64,000 nt of DNA. It comes from Hofstenia miamia. Its lineage: Eukaryota; Xenacoelomorpha; Acoela; Hofsteniidae. Below, piece after piece: positions 12,515-24,721 of this stretch. The notes below the pieces were generated by a model. The model saw nothing but the letters and a program-made list of their open reading frames with translations. It did not search any database and had not been told where the DNA came from. The stretch covers positions 647,769 through 711,768 of the forward strand of contig CABFPE010000143.1 of NCBI GenBank assembly GCA_900660155.1, in the 5' to 3' direction. The position numbers and the translations under genes were made by a program. Each line of letters opens with the position of its first letter. The first letter of the stretch is position 1.

Positions 12515-12981
12515 TTAACACTAGAACGCTGATAATTTTATGTACTCTTGAACGCCTATAACAGTCATTCTTAACATATTCTGTTACTCTGTGAATATCC
12601 TCAGGTTAAAATATAGTACTTTGGGAAACCGGATATTAGGATATGATTAGGTGAAATATTGATGATACCGATACTTTGCAGTTTATAATCAATGGATTTA
12701 TAACAGCAAAATATAGCATATTGTACAAAACTCTGCAATTGGCTAAACGTACTTAGATTGTTTTGTCCTGTTCCATTGGCAATTTGGTCTAAAACAACTA
12801 CCCCAAATTTAGTATCGTTGACATCAGGTTTCCTTTTCCACAAATTTTCACTTTTGGCTGTTTGTATATTGTTGACGTCAATAATCATTTTTTGAGGCTT
12901 TGCACTAATATGGAGCAATAAACGTGCCTTTATCTGCCTGATTAAAATTTGAAGTATATAACGGGTTTTCTTAAGTTGCAC
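12515..12981 (-). pseudogene. piggyBac-like transposase C-terminal remnant with adjacent TTAA terminus
   Basis: A minus-strand frame of 126 codons (12,981 to 12,601) contains KRKPDVNDTKFGVVVLDQ. This aligns with the conserved piggyBac segment KP..(Y)N.TKGGVD.LDQ, including the spacing after KP. In active enzymes the Asp of GGVD is catalytic; here the position reads Val, so this copy is inactive. The following residues (FSQLQSF..AIF..YKS) fit the usual W.(P)LF....I..A..N motif loosely. Just beyond the C-terminal end, TTAA at 12,515-12,518 is followed by CACTAGAACGCTGATAA. TTAA is the piggyBac target site, and the first eight bases match the ends of the MITE at 62,619-62,831. No matching right end was found. 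The start at 12,981 is only the edge of the open frame. Confidence 0.55.
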
Positions 12982-14250
12982 AATTCTTTTCTGTTGTAAG
13001 CATTTTTGGCCAATCTCTTCAGTATTTTGAAAAATAATTTCAAATAAGTCATCACCTTAGAAGCCCTCTCACCTGGTTCATAATTTGTTGTAATTGCTTA
13101 AGACACTCGAGAAAAGGCTACTCTGGAAATCCTATCTGAGAAAATGTATCTAAAATATATGTATAGGCATGAAACGATAATTCTCTTAAGAATTGTATTG
13201 TCATTTTTACAGCATAATACAATGAAGTAAAAATTGACTTTGTAGGCATTAAAGGTAAACCAAGAAATTTAGTGGCTTGAGCTCAATAGGTGCTTTTGAT
13301 TTGTGGATGTACATTTTTGTGGATACAAATATACTAAAGTCACTAATTTACAGAGATGTATCTAATTACCAGCTAATATTGCATGTGAAATTTTCGTTCA
13401 ATAAGTCAAAAAAGACTGTCCAATTTTAGCATATGTCATTCAAGACATAACCACTGGATCATTGACTAAGATGAGCTATTTTTTCTTTGCTGTGAAATGA
13501 TTCCAAAATGCTGCTTCTTTTGTGTCAAATGAGCCTTGTGTAAAGTTTTTTGATAGTTCTATTTTAATTTTACTCCATCATTAATTGTTATTGACTCATC
13601 TAAGTTTAAGCAAACTTGATGGTCGGTCACGTATTAGTTAGATTCATGTTAAAATCCCTATGTGAATGTCATTATTACTATGGTCGACCCCACTCCGGAT
13701 TGAAGAAAACGAATATCCAGCGTTTCTTTCAAATAAATCAACCTTATATAGTATCAATGCCAGGTAGAATAACAGGCCGCCGTTCCAATGCAATGTTGTA
13801 AAAATAACTAGACTTTAAAAGTTTAAAATTTCATAGTAAAATTATTTATAAAATCAACTTGAAGCAATATCATTCATTGAATTGTGCAATAACATTTATA
13901 CATTTAGTTGATTTTTCTATTATTAGCCCTAATTCTACTGAGAATTTTTCAATATCTGTTATGGTTTCAGTGTTATTTTTGTACCCATGGACCGCCTCAT
14001 TATCTGACACTAGCTATGAAAAGAACTTGATTATTTTTCCAAAAATAGAAGTTCTCATTGAAAAAAAGTCATATTTGCCTGCACTCCAGGCACAAGAATA
14101 AATGTTAGCACAAATGTTCATCATTAGAATAGCGGGTCCAACATCATAGATGTGTAAATGCAAAAGGCTTACAATATTTCCTAACAGGCTTTGGTAAAAT
14201 TGTTAAAAAATGTAGACATCGATTTGTTACATAACATTCAACTGCCTAAC
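12982..14250 (-). pseudogene. Decayed transposase-like region, probably piggyBac-related
   Basis: The minus strand here carries fragments in shifting frames with many stops. Near 13,600 it reads LNLDESITIND, reminiscent of the piggyBac LTIDE motif around the first catalytic Asp. Between 14,240 and 13,880 it matches the minus strand of 60,425-60,070; both encode ITD...F.VELGL, and 60 kb has VPEV where piggyBac proteins often have IPEV. Whether this is the N-terminal part of the remnant next door or a second, separate copy is unresolved. All translations are by eye and the family call is tentative. Confidence 0.35.
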
Positions 14251-17200
14251 GTCCATTTTAAAATGCAAACCGTTTTTCCACATTTAGAAAAAATTTTCTC
14301 GAAGCCTATTAGCAAATTTGAAGATCTTGAGGCATGGACAGGGTTGTTGAGAAAAATGATTTAATCAGTTGGAAATTTCTATTAAGGCAGTTGTTCACAA
14401 GATTAACAGTTTTTCTTTGAAAATTTTGAATTTTTAAAAAAGATTTAAATTCTCTTCATACCTAATATTCATGTATTTATAAAGTTTTGAGCCCATGAAG
14501 CAAAACAGAACTTTGAGTGTTTCTTGATGTGTGCAAAGATATCCCAAACGCATTGAGGCGTGCCGTTTAAAATTTTTTATGCAATCATGAAAAGTTTAAG
14601 GTTAAAAGTAGTGCCAGTAGAGATTAGATTAATGTGATAAAAAATTTTGAATTTAATGCGTTGAAATTTGCTACAAAACTTAAAAATGACAAAATTGGAA
14701 AGTTTTATTTCTTACTTTATAACCGAATATGTTTTTGTAGCAGTCGATAATGTCTTAAAAAATTCTATAATTTATGTAATTATCTTTATAATTTACTTTT
14801 CAAAAGATATATATTTTACAAATATCGGATTTCCTCATTACAAACTGTATTTTCTATACTACACTTCTATATTACAATTGACCAACGTATGATGTTTTCG
14901 TTCCTGCAAATAAGAGTCCCATATTACAAGTTCAGTAATCTATATTAAACTTGGAAACGGTGTAGAAATAACCAAGGAATGATTTTCAGTGTTTAAAAAA
15001 TTTTATATTTATAAACTTAAACTTACTTATATTTTTAGACTATTGTAATTGTTCAATCTTGTTGTGGTAATTGTACAATTCATTGATTAACAGCATTTCA
15101 GAAACCTCGCAGGGGTTGTGTACTGGATAAGAAATCTTTAACTTTTTTTGATGTATGAATGTCTTAAATAATTCCATAATAAAGAACATCTTGAACTATT
15201 TCGGTTAACACTGCTAAATGAATTTTTTCTTTGATTATTTCCTTTGAAATATTCACTTAAAATGGTAAAGATGGTTTCTTGGCATTTATTTGGATTAAGT
15301 ATTTTACCTGACATTAACTTACGCATTTTTAAAGTTATAGTCTTAGATATTTGCCAAATAGCAGTTTTTTATCATAATGCGCTTTAATTCCACATAAATT
15401 GGAATGGATATAAATGAAGTTTTTAAACGTGTTCAATGCGATGCTTGAGTGATTTCAAGCTTCACGTGTATTTTTGAAATGTTACATTAATAAAATATAA
15501 TAAACAGAGTAGTTTAATGGGGATTGCTTAATAAATCTTAGTTTGACGTTAAATTGTTTACTTGAATAAATTTATATTGATACAGTAATTAACATTTGCC
15601 CAATGTTTGGCCATGCCAAATTTGACAGTTGCAGACTTTGTGATAAACTTCTTTGTATTGACTTGTTTTATTTAGTACTTTAACATACAACTCCTCATAG
15701 TAAACACTAAACAAATACCCGCAATTCTGCTTCAATCTCCCACTCAAAGTTAAATTTGAGCCACACAAGCACATGACTATAAACCATGACGTGGGATTTT
15801 CAACTTTCGAAAAAGAATATTTTTTCCATAAACGTTTGCGTGAATCTTACTTTATATTCCTTGTTAACAAGTTCGTAACAGCATGTTCTTTCCCACCATT
15901 TATTTTTGGTGTATAAGAAAATTATTTTAGTAAGACATATATGCATTGAAAGAAAATGTGAGCACTGTCCTGAAAATTATTTTTTCCAATTAAAATTGAA
16001 TTCTCACATTAACCAAATTGCCATGATGAGGCTTTGCAATATTCTAATGTGAACAGAATACAAGAATATTTTAAGTGTCTCTAACGCGCAAGGGCGTAAA
16101 GAGGCCCATAGATGCCCTAATTGGTGTCACTTGAAATGTTTATTTTATAAATTACGAAGTTAACCTGTTTTTATTTGACCCCTCCCAGTCAAAATCCTAT
16201 TGTGTTCCTGTTATCGCGATTTCCCCTTTTATCTGTTAAATCATACCTTAAAAATGATATCTGTATGTATTTTAGGCTGTCTAGCTTTATCAATCATTTC
16301 AACATTTGAATACGTACATTTCTTAGATTTTAAGAATTTATGATTTTCACAGCGCCATCTTCTGTTTACAAATTCCTTGTCTACTTACCATTTTCAAATT
16401 GCAATTTTAAATGAACTTTGCAACCGTCATCCATGCATTCATTTGTCATTGATGAGGAATTGGTGTTGTCTCACCCTCGTGTAAAAAGTATACAATAGAT
16501 TAAAATAGTCTTGCAGATTTTTAATTCATCCTTTTATTACTAGTGTACCTTATGTGACCAATTGGAAAAAGCGACCCATTCCCAATAACCCATAAGTATC
16601 TCTGAAGTGCATAGACGTTTATGATAAGTTGAAAGCTTTCCCAAAAGAAACTGCCAAACTGTGCGTTACTACAGCGCAGTTATCAAAACACACATGTCGT
16701 CACCAGTTTTAATAACTGCTGTATATATTGTATTTAAAAAGAATAATTACATTTGGAAATTCAATGTACACATAGATTTTCATATTATTACAGCCTATAA
16801 TGGATTTCAATCTTTTAATGTAAACTTAGATGTCAGTTTAAATAATCTAAACTAGTTAAAATGAGAATTAAAATATCAGGCATTTACAAGGTAATTTTTT
16901 TATCTACGATTTTAAATATAAACTCACGCTTGAGATCATCTCTGTTGCATACTTTAAGTGATCAACATCACGTGCAGGTAATTTGGCTATTAAATGTCAA
17001 TAAGGTGTTAATATATTTTACATGATGTGTGTTAGTACTATTAACCAGTTTCATACCAATTGTCCTTCATTACTGCAGGAAAACCGATTAAAATTAAGAA
17101 TGAAAGAGGAACAACTAGTGACGAACTCTATTTAAAATTCATGATAGCATATACATCGACTGTTTATATATATGATTGTAATGGGCTAATAGTAAAATAG

Positions 17201-18546
17201 TTATTTGGAAATGTCTTATTACAAAAAGTTTTTTGTCTATCTTACAAGCGAGTTTGCCCTCTTTGGAATGAACATAAAATAATTCATTCGAACATATCTC
17301 AAACCGTGTGCAGGCCTACTTCTTGACCTTGAATTGTGTATAAGATTTGCGGGTCTGAAATCTGATAAGTTCGAGAGGTGAAGAGCTGAAAACAAAAACT
17401 ATTTGCAAATTCAAGCATTTCTGATGCAGTTTTTCAGCAATTTGATTGTCAACTCGTGTCATATGAAATGAACCAAGCATATTTAGTTTGATAAGAAGTT
17501 GTTAAATAATTAATTTAGGCTGAAGAGTCCAATTAACAATGACAGGTTAGATTGAAATTTTAGGAGACTTAAAAACCCATGTTATTGCACAGTTCGGCAT
17601 TTCTTTGGTTTTCGTACATTCGAATATACTATAGTTCTGATTTAATATGTATCACAATTTGCTTTGGAAGGTTTTTAGATACAGTACAAAATTATTGAAC
17701 AATGAATATATTTTAACAAAGTTGATTACAGGGCTCGCTTTTAATCGAGATCTGAGAGAATGTCTAATATTGGTGATTATGATTATCTAAATTTAGAATT
17801 TTATATATATTTTTATGTAAACTATTGTGATCAATTTAATGTTAATCGGTTTCGATTCCAAAATCATTATCAGATTGCAAAATTTGTGAGAATATTATTT
17901 ACAATATACTACTCTAACTACCGTTTAAATTTTCATCCACTTTGTATGCGCATATTAATTTGTTGCTCACTTAGTATTTCATCTTTGTTATGGTTCTTAG
18001 TAATAAAGGCTTCTGCAATCATTAGGATATTGAAGTTGTTCTTTTTGCATGATGTTGATGCATGTAAGTTTTTGCATTAGATGACCTGATGTTCAATTAA
18101 TGCTAGTTACGAAATGGCGCTTAACTTCCCCAATGTGTTACATTTTTCACAATTACATTTGTAAGCAAGTTCATAAAAATATTAGATATTTTCTTTGATT
18201 GTAGAATTGGTGTTAACTTAGTTGATTTTAAGTGAGTATTGATGATCTTAATTCGTGGTTTTAAAGGGTTTGATAATCTTCAATATATGGTAGTTTCCAA
18301 TATATTGGTATTTTATCTTCGTTATTAACTTGGTTACTTTCAATGGTCTTTGAAGTGAGTGCTTGGTCAACAAAATTCCTAATCAATTTATGTGGATAGC
18401 CGTTCTTTTCTAATATGTCATTACAATTCAGTGATCGATTCAACTATGTTATGATAATTTAAATATATTTTAATAATTCGATTTAATAAGCACTTAATTG
18501 TACCTTAATTCACAAAAAGACTGATAAGGAAGGAATGTATAAAGTA

Positions 18547-18550
<4 letters not shown>
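14251..18550. other. A+T-rich DNA without a recognisable gene
   Basis: Nothing identifiable was found. The longest frames (about 106 codons at 17,760-18,080 and 60-74 codons elsewhere) are rich in Ile, Tyr, Phe and Asn, as expected from A+T-rich noise, and match no family I know. Confidence 0.55.
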
Positions 18551-18581
<31 letters not shown>

Positions 18582-18601
18582 GTTAGTTAATTAAATTTAG
18601 A

Positions 18602-18639
<38 letters not shown>

Positions 18640-18640
18640 T
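18551..18640. repeat. Paired (AT)n microsatellites
   Basis: (AT)14 at 18,551-18,578 and a second array at 18,602-18,640 interrupted once by G, separated by 23 bases of A+T-rich sequence. Confidence 0.9.
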
Positions 18641-19367
18641 GTATACATAGCCTTAAAATGGCACTAAATATTATTTAGCGCCATTTTTCAATGCTATTTA
18701 TGGCCATTCACCAATTGGTATGAAGAAAGTCGTTTTTAGGAAGCCTATATCTTTTATGCCTAAACGTGTACTGAGAAGAGAAATCGCATTATGAGCAATT
18801 TTTGATAGTTTGCTTATACATATTGAATACAATATACGTTTGTCAGAATAAGTCACCACTTTTAATCGTAAATATCTATGTGATTTATAATTAAAAGTGC
18901 AGTTTATAGTTTTGTGATTACAATTGTGAAGATATTTTCCACAACGCTATAAATACAACTGTTTATGATCTAAAAATTGCATCCAATTTCCTTTTCAGTA
19001 TTTAGGTTAGAAGTAATTTTAGTTGAATTTCAAACGAATTTTCTAACTGAAGCTGTACACAATCACAATTGGGAAACATTTCTTCGTACGCAATTTTTTT
19101 GTACTGCCCATATTTAAAATTTATCGAAATGTCAATTCCTTAGGAGAAGTTCAAGCTTAATCTTTTATTTGGCACAAGAAACAGATATCGTACTTAGCTG
19201 AACATTCATAATTTTTATTTTTCCAACTAAATATATAGTTTATAATTATTTTTTTAGATGTCATACGTTGTTAGATTAATTAGCTTTTACATATCTTGTA
19301 CGTTTTATTTCAAATATTACAGTCTACTAGAATTGTTTGACAACTAGAAACATCAAAAATCAAAATG

Positions 19368-19410
<43 letters not shown>

Positions 19411-22400
19411 GTATGTATATATATATTTATATATATATATATATATGTGCAATTTTTTGACATTGTAGTGCTTGGAGAGTATATGTTTTCAAATTACCAC
19501 AATGTAGTAATTATAAGTTTAATTTTAGCACTTGGAATTTCCAACAGTTTGAAAGCAAAACTCTGATATTTTGAAAAATATGTTTGCATGTTGAAGAAAA
19601 TGCTCCTCAAATTCAAGAGTACCAAAAAGGTGTTGTAACGTATTGGGAATTCTTAATGGGTTCTACAAGGACAACTTGAAATTCAAAAACTCAACCAGTT
19701 TAGAATAAAAGCGTTAGCCTGCGTTAATTAAATGGACTTCTCACATTGTTTGATCCAATCATTATGTAAGTGGAAGTGGAAGAAAGAAAATCAATGAATC
19801 ATTCAATTTTAGTCTGGATTAAATTGCTCTCTTGATTTTTGAGAAAAAAACTTGTGAAAGTACAATGTTATCAATGCAGTTTAATACTAAATTTTATCTG
19901 TAACCCGCATTTTAATTATGTTTTTTCCATTTTCTTAACGAAGTATATTTTTTACAAAAAATATTTGATAGCTCTATTGGGTATAACATAAAGTGGAAAA
20001 TTTTACCTCCTCTGCAATGCCACCTGGAATATAGTAAAACTACTAAAACAGCTCCTAGTTTATATCCGTTAGAAGCATTATTTATTAATTTTAATAGATT
20101 TCTTCTGCATGGGTGGTTTTTTTGCCACTATCCTTTTTTTATTGCTTAATAAAACCTAATGATGTATATTGATTTTATATTCAGTCGGACGGTGGTAAAG
20201 CTGTAAGGATATGGTTGGGTACATGTAGTATATCGCAAATGCTGCTGGGTTCTTTGGAGCCAATAGCGCTAATTTTTGCTCAATCGTATTCCACTCAGTT
20301 GTCGTTCTTTGTACTGAACGTTATATTGTCATTCTCTGACGGGCTTTATTCTAACATGCACGGGTTAATCCGCGACATATGGTCTATTTGTTTCATATCT
20401 TTGGAAGATTATAGACTTTTATTGCCGCTGGAATTAATGTTTACATCCTTTGTTAATATCTAATTTACCTTACAGCTGATGCCTATATAAAAACCTCGGT
20501 TGTTTTTAGTCGCCTGTACGATATTTCCATATTGCTTACCAGATGGAAAAAGCATTTGTAAACTGTCATTAGACTTTGAACACAAGAAGTCGCCAAAGAA
20601 ATATTTAATTCCTTCGCTTTTATGAAGCATCGAAGGTTGTCAAAATCCCACGTTACAGCTCCATCTCTTTCCTAAACAATTAATGAATATCTTCTTATTA
20701 TAATATCTCGTCTGTTAGACGCACTAGTGCAGCATTTTTCTTCAAAATTAGCTTGTAAATTCATAAATTTCATATTTCATAAACTTTTTACACCTCGGTA
20801 GCATTTTAGTAAGGATGTAAAATGTGAAACAAAAGCCACATCATCTAGAAAAACTTCGTTACTGAAGCGACTGGATCGCACATTTCATTTCTTAAGCTGA
20901 TCTGTTTTCATGTGGATCCATCTTGGAAATTTTTCAGATCGTTGTATAGTTAGCTTCGCATTTTGAATTGAATATAACTTAAGCTATAATCAATATTTTT
21001 ACTCTAACAAAACGTGTATGAGTCCTGTATTCATCTAATACCTCATTATTAAACTTTCCAATACTCTTTGAGATTCATAAACTGATATAGTTTTCTTTTT
21101 TAGCCTAAAAATAAAATAGAATTAAGAGATAGGCTTGAAGAAATCATTTTTCATTTGGATAAAGTTAAATATTGTTTAGAAAAACATGATGGCTTAGCTG
21201 GTCGCAATGATAAAAATTTTGGTTTGATGATGATTTATTAAAATATTTCAGTGCAAGCAATCTTTGTGTAGGTATTATAATTCCTATGTAATACGTATAC
21301 ACAAGCGATTTCAGCTCTTTTTCGATATCTGATGCTTTTTGCCTGAGGTAAAAATATTGATTACAGCTTGAATTATGTTCACTTCAAAATGTGGCGCTAA
21401 CTATGTAACAATGTGTATGAAACAGTGGTAGTCAATTTCCATTTCGCCGTGACATGAATCTAAAAGAAGTTTAACATATACAGAAGTTTGTTTCAAATGG
21501 AATGCATTTGAACTGTGTGAATCTCGTTTGATAAAGATCTTGATATTGACAACGAGTGTTTTGCCCATTCCCCAGTGTATTCTATTTGGTGTTAGGGATT
21601 ATCTTTAGTGCTGACCAATCGCTTTATTCTTCCGTTAAAATACATAAATTCCACTTAAAATATATAATGAGCATTGAAAAAAAGATTGTTTTAAATAAAA
21701 TGCAAACACCACTTCTGATGTTGGACCTGAAAAAAGGAAAGCGGAACATAACGAGGACACTATCTAAACAAAAGTTAGCATTCTATTATTTGGAATTAAC
21801 CCTAAACAGCCCAGACATTTTTTAAAACTTGTGATTATTGCTATAATAACTCACTACATAATAAAATTATCTAAAATCTAAAAATCCCACTGGAAAAGGA
21901 TCTTCTTTTGCATCATTTTATCCTTAATTTGTGCTCCATGGGTAGTCTATTTACAGTTAAGAAAAAATTTGAAGCTATTTATTGCTATTTGCTACTATGG
22001 ATAGTTTTTTGCAAATATCGGATTTTCCATTGACAGAAAGGTAATACTTCATGTATTTAATAACACAGGAATAATCTTTATCATAAATTATCACCATAAC
22101 ACTTACTACTAGATTCTCGAATTTCGTAATAGGTTTGCACATTATGACACAATAGGCAGCTTAGGGTTTAAAAAATTTGTATTAGTTATTATTAGGGAAG
22201 GGGTGCATTAAAATAGCTTTAGCAATTGCTTGAATTAGTGCCTTAACTAGAGGAGAATTAAGCATTCGCTACCTTCTGAGTGCAACACTGAGTGAAATAC
22301 CCCACTAACAATTTCCAAAGCGTGTTGAATAATTGTATTTGTGAGCAAACAAGCACTTAATTTACCTCTAGTTAACGCTTTAGTTCACACAATTTTAGAG

Positions 22401-24477
22401 TAGCCTTTTTGGATCACTTCCCTTACGTTGAGTAAAACTCAATTTTATGTTTATTGCACTTTAATTTTAACACGTATTTTTTAGTAGCTTTGATAAATTT
22501 TTGTAATTAACAAACAATTTATGTTCAATATGTATATTTGGCATAGAGGGTGGGGGTATTGGAATCGAATTATCACATTAGGTTAAGAAATTAAATCAAT
22601 AACGAATTGATTTCGTAAGTAAAGATACCACTCTAAGTTATTGTTGTTATTAAATTATATTAATGCACAAATTTTGAACGTGTTTTGCAAACCATATATG
22701 CCTATATGGAATTAAATTACATTAATTTTTACTTTTTCAGTATAAGATTTAATCGTTGCAGAGCTTGCACATTATTCGTTTAATCTACTGAAACTTTTTA
22801 GTTAGAATATTTGAGTTTTTAATATGATTTATACGAAAGTATTTGATCTGCTGCAGTTTTCCACTAAAAACATAAAATGTTGTTTATAATAACTACTTGG
22901 TCTATTGGGGGCCATAAAATTTATATTCTAACACCGATTTAAGTAAAGCAATGGACAGTGGAAACCTATTTTCAAAAGAAATTGTTTGTCTAAAAATATC
23001 AGCTCTCTTCGTTGGGGATTAATAGTTGACTTAAAGCTTAAATTAGAGCAATATAATTTAAATATACATGCATTTTTCTCTCTTTACCCAGAGCAGATGT
23101 GGGAATAATTAATGGAAAGAATATTCCCACAAGAAGGTGTTGTGTTACAGAATTACAAATCTAATTTGTATAATTCCAATTGGGAAATTGTATTTTTCTT
23201 GTATTTCAGCACATCTGTTTGCACGTTTTAGCATGTGCATTTTCCTCAATGGGGCTGTTTTAAATTACTGCAAATAACAACTTATCCAGTTATAGTAACG
23301 ACTAGAAAAAGTTTTTCATCTGTCTAAACTTAATAAATATTAATATTTTAAAACTTTTCTGTTTTTATAGACTCTCTTAGTACATTTAGATTGCAAAGTT
23401 TTAGTAATTTTATAATATAAAGTGTCCAAATGAATTTTGAATTGCAAAATGTATCAGAATTTACAGAAGAAAGCTTTTAGATGCATCAAATTTGTCATGA
23501 CAAATTAATGAACGATGAAGAATTCGAACGTTCTTGTAAAAGAGCTCCCGATTATTCGGATATTAGATTATCATGATTATTCTAAGTTCATGTTATTGCT
23601 AAGACTTGAATGGAATCGCCAGGATTTTTAAATAACTTACTACATACATTTTGTATAATTAGTTATGTCTAAGACATTTTTTGAATCATTCTTCTTTCCA
23701 AGCTCCCTATCTCGAATTCTTCTGCCTGTATTTTGAACAAATCTAGTGGGAAGTACAATGGAAAAGCGCATTTATTTAATTTGCAACTTATTACCGTTGA
23801 CAAAGAAGCGTCGGGATAATTTTATAATTTTAATATTGGAATAATTTTAGAATGGTGTTTTAATTTTAAAGCCAATTATATAATTGCTTCCGGCAGATTT
23901 TTTGATCGGATGTTTTGGTTGATTGATAGTGCTATCACATGGATTGTGTTCCGTGCGACATCTGTCGTTACATCCTTAAAAAAGCATCATGGGACGATCG
24001 ATTGCTGTCTGGTTAACACCTCTGGGTTACAATGTACCAATTGGCAAGCAGCATGAAAATGAAAACTGTTTCCACATTTAAATATTGCATGATAAGCATT
24101 CACGAAAGGTTTTATAATTTGTTATTAAATCGTATTCCCTCGTCGATCATGTGAGAATCTGAATTTTTAATCAATATTGATGCAGAAATACCAGAAAATA
24201 TGTCTATAAACTCATCAACAAAAATAACTATCGACAGTTCATATTGTTCTGACAGGAGAGGGACTCGTTGGGGTCAGGATAGGTCGGACTGTGTTCTTGA
24301 ATGAAAATCGGTTTAAAGCCTAAGTCTAGTATGAATTTATTTTTTGATTTAGTAAAATATTGTCAAACATAGAACAGGCGTAAAAGGAACATTTTTAACT
24401 AAGAAATTACAATGTAATTTTTGTTACCATCGTTTTACGCCAGTTTTCAATGTTTAGCTGAAGTATTTTGTGAATTA
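18641..24477. other. Mostly unique A+T-rich DNA without a recognisable gene
   Basis: Contains the microsatellite at 19,373-19,446. The segment 20,160-20,640 is less A+T-rich; its minus strand has a long but stop-interrupted frame and its plus strand an 82-codon frame at 20,215-20,463. Neither resembles a known protein. It may be an old repeat or gene fossil. Confidence 0.5.
19373..19446. repeat. (AT)n microsatellite, imperfect
   Basis: About 74 bases of alternating AT with a few GT and TTT interruptions. Confidence 0.9.
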
Positions 24478-24481
24478 ATTA

Positions 24482-24717
24482 TGTTGGAAAAATTGAATTC
24501 CTATTAAAGGGAATTTTCCATCAGTCAAACATTTTTATTATCAAAAATTGTTTGTTTGACTACGGAATTATTTGCTATGTCCACTAGTTTAGTTCCGGCG
24601 CGCGTGAGTTCTCAGACATCAGACGCAGAGCATCACACCTGAACTGAAGTCAAGCGTAGTAACTGATATTGATGTTTATACTTTGTGAATAAATACTGAT
24701 AATCTAAATGGTAAACA
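24482..24717 (+). mobile_element. Solo LTR of an LTR retrotransposon, possibly Ty1/copia type
   Basis: A 236-bp unit begins TGTTGGAAAA and ends TAAACA, giving TG...CA termini. It is flanked by ATTA on both sides (24,478-24,481 and 24,718-24,721), the size of a retroviral-type target duplication. It contains a less A+T-rich central part and a polyadenylation signal AATAAA at 24,688-24,693, about 25 bases from the end. No internal region or partner LTR lies next to it, so it is a solo remnant. The copia suggestion rests on the TGTTGG start only. Its age cannot be estimated without a partner, but the preserved flanks argue against great age. Confidence 0.6.
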
Positions 24718-24721
24718 ATTA

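Noticed and set aside
18551-18640. Paired (AT)n arrays as ends of a mobile element
   Set aside because: Flanks show no inverted repeats or target duplications; simple slippage explains them.
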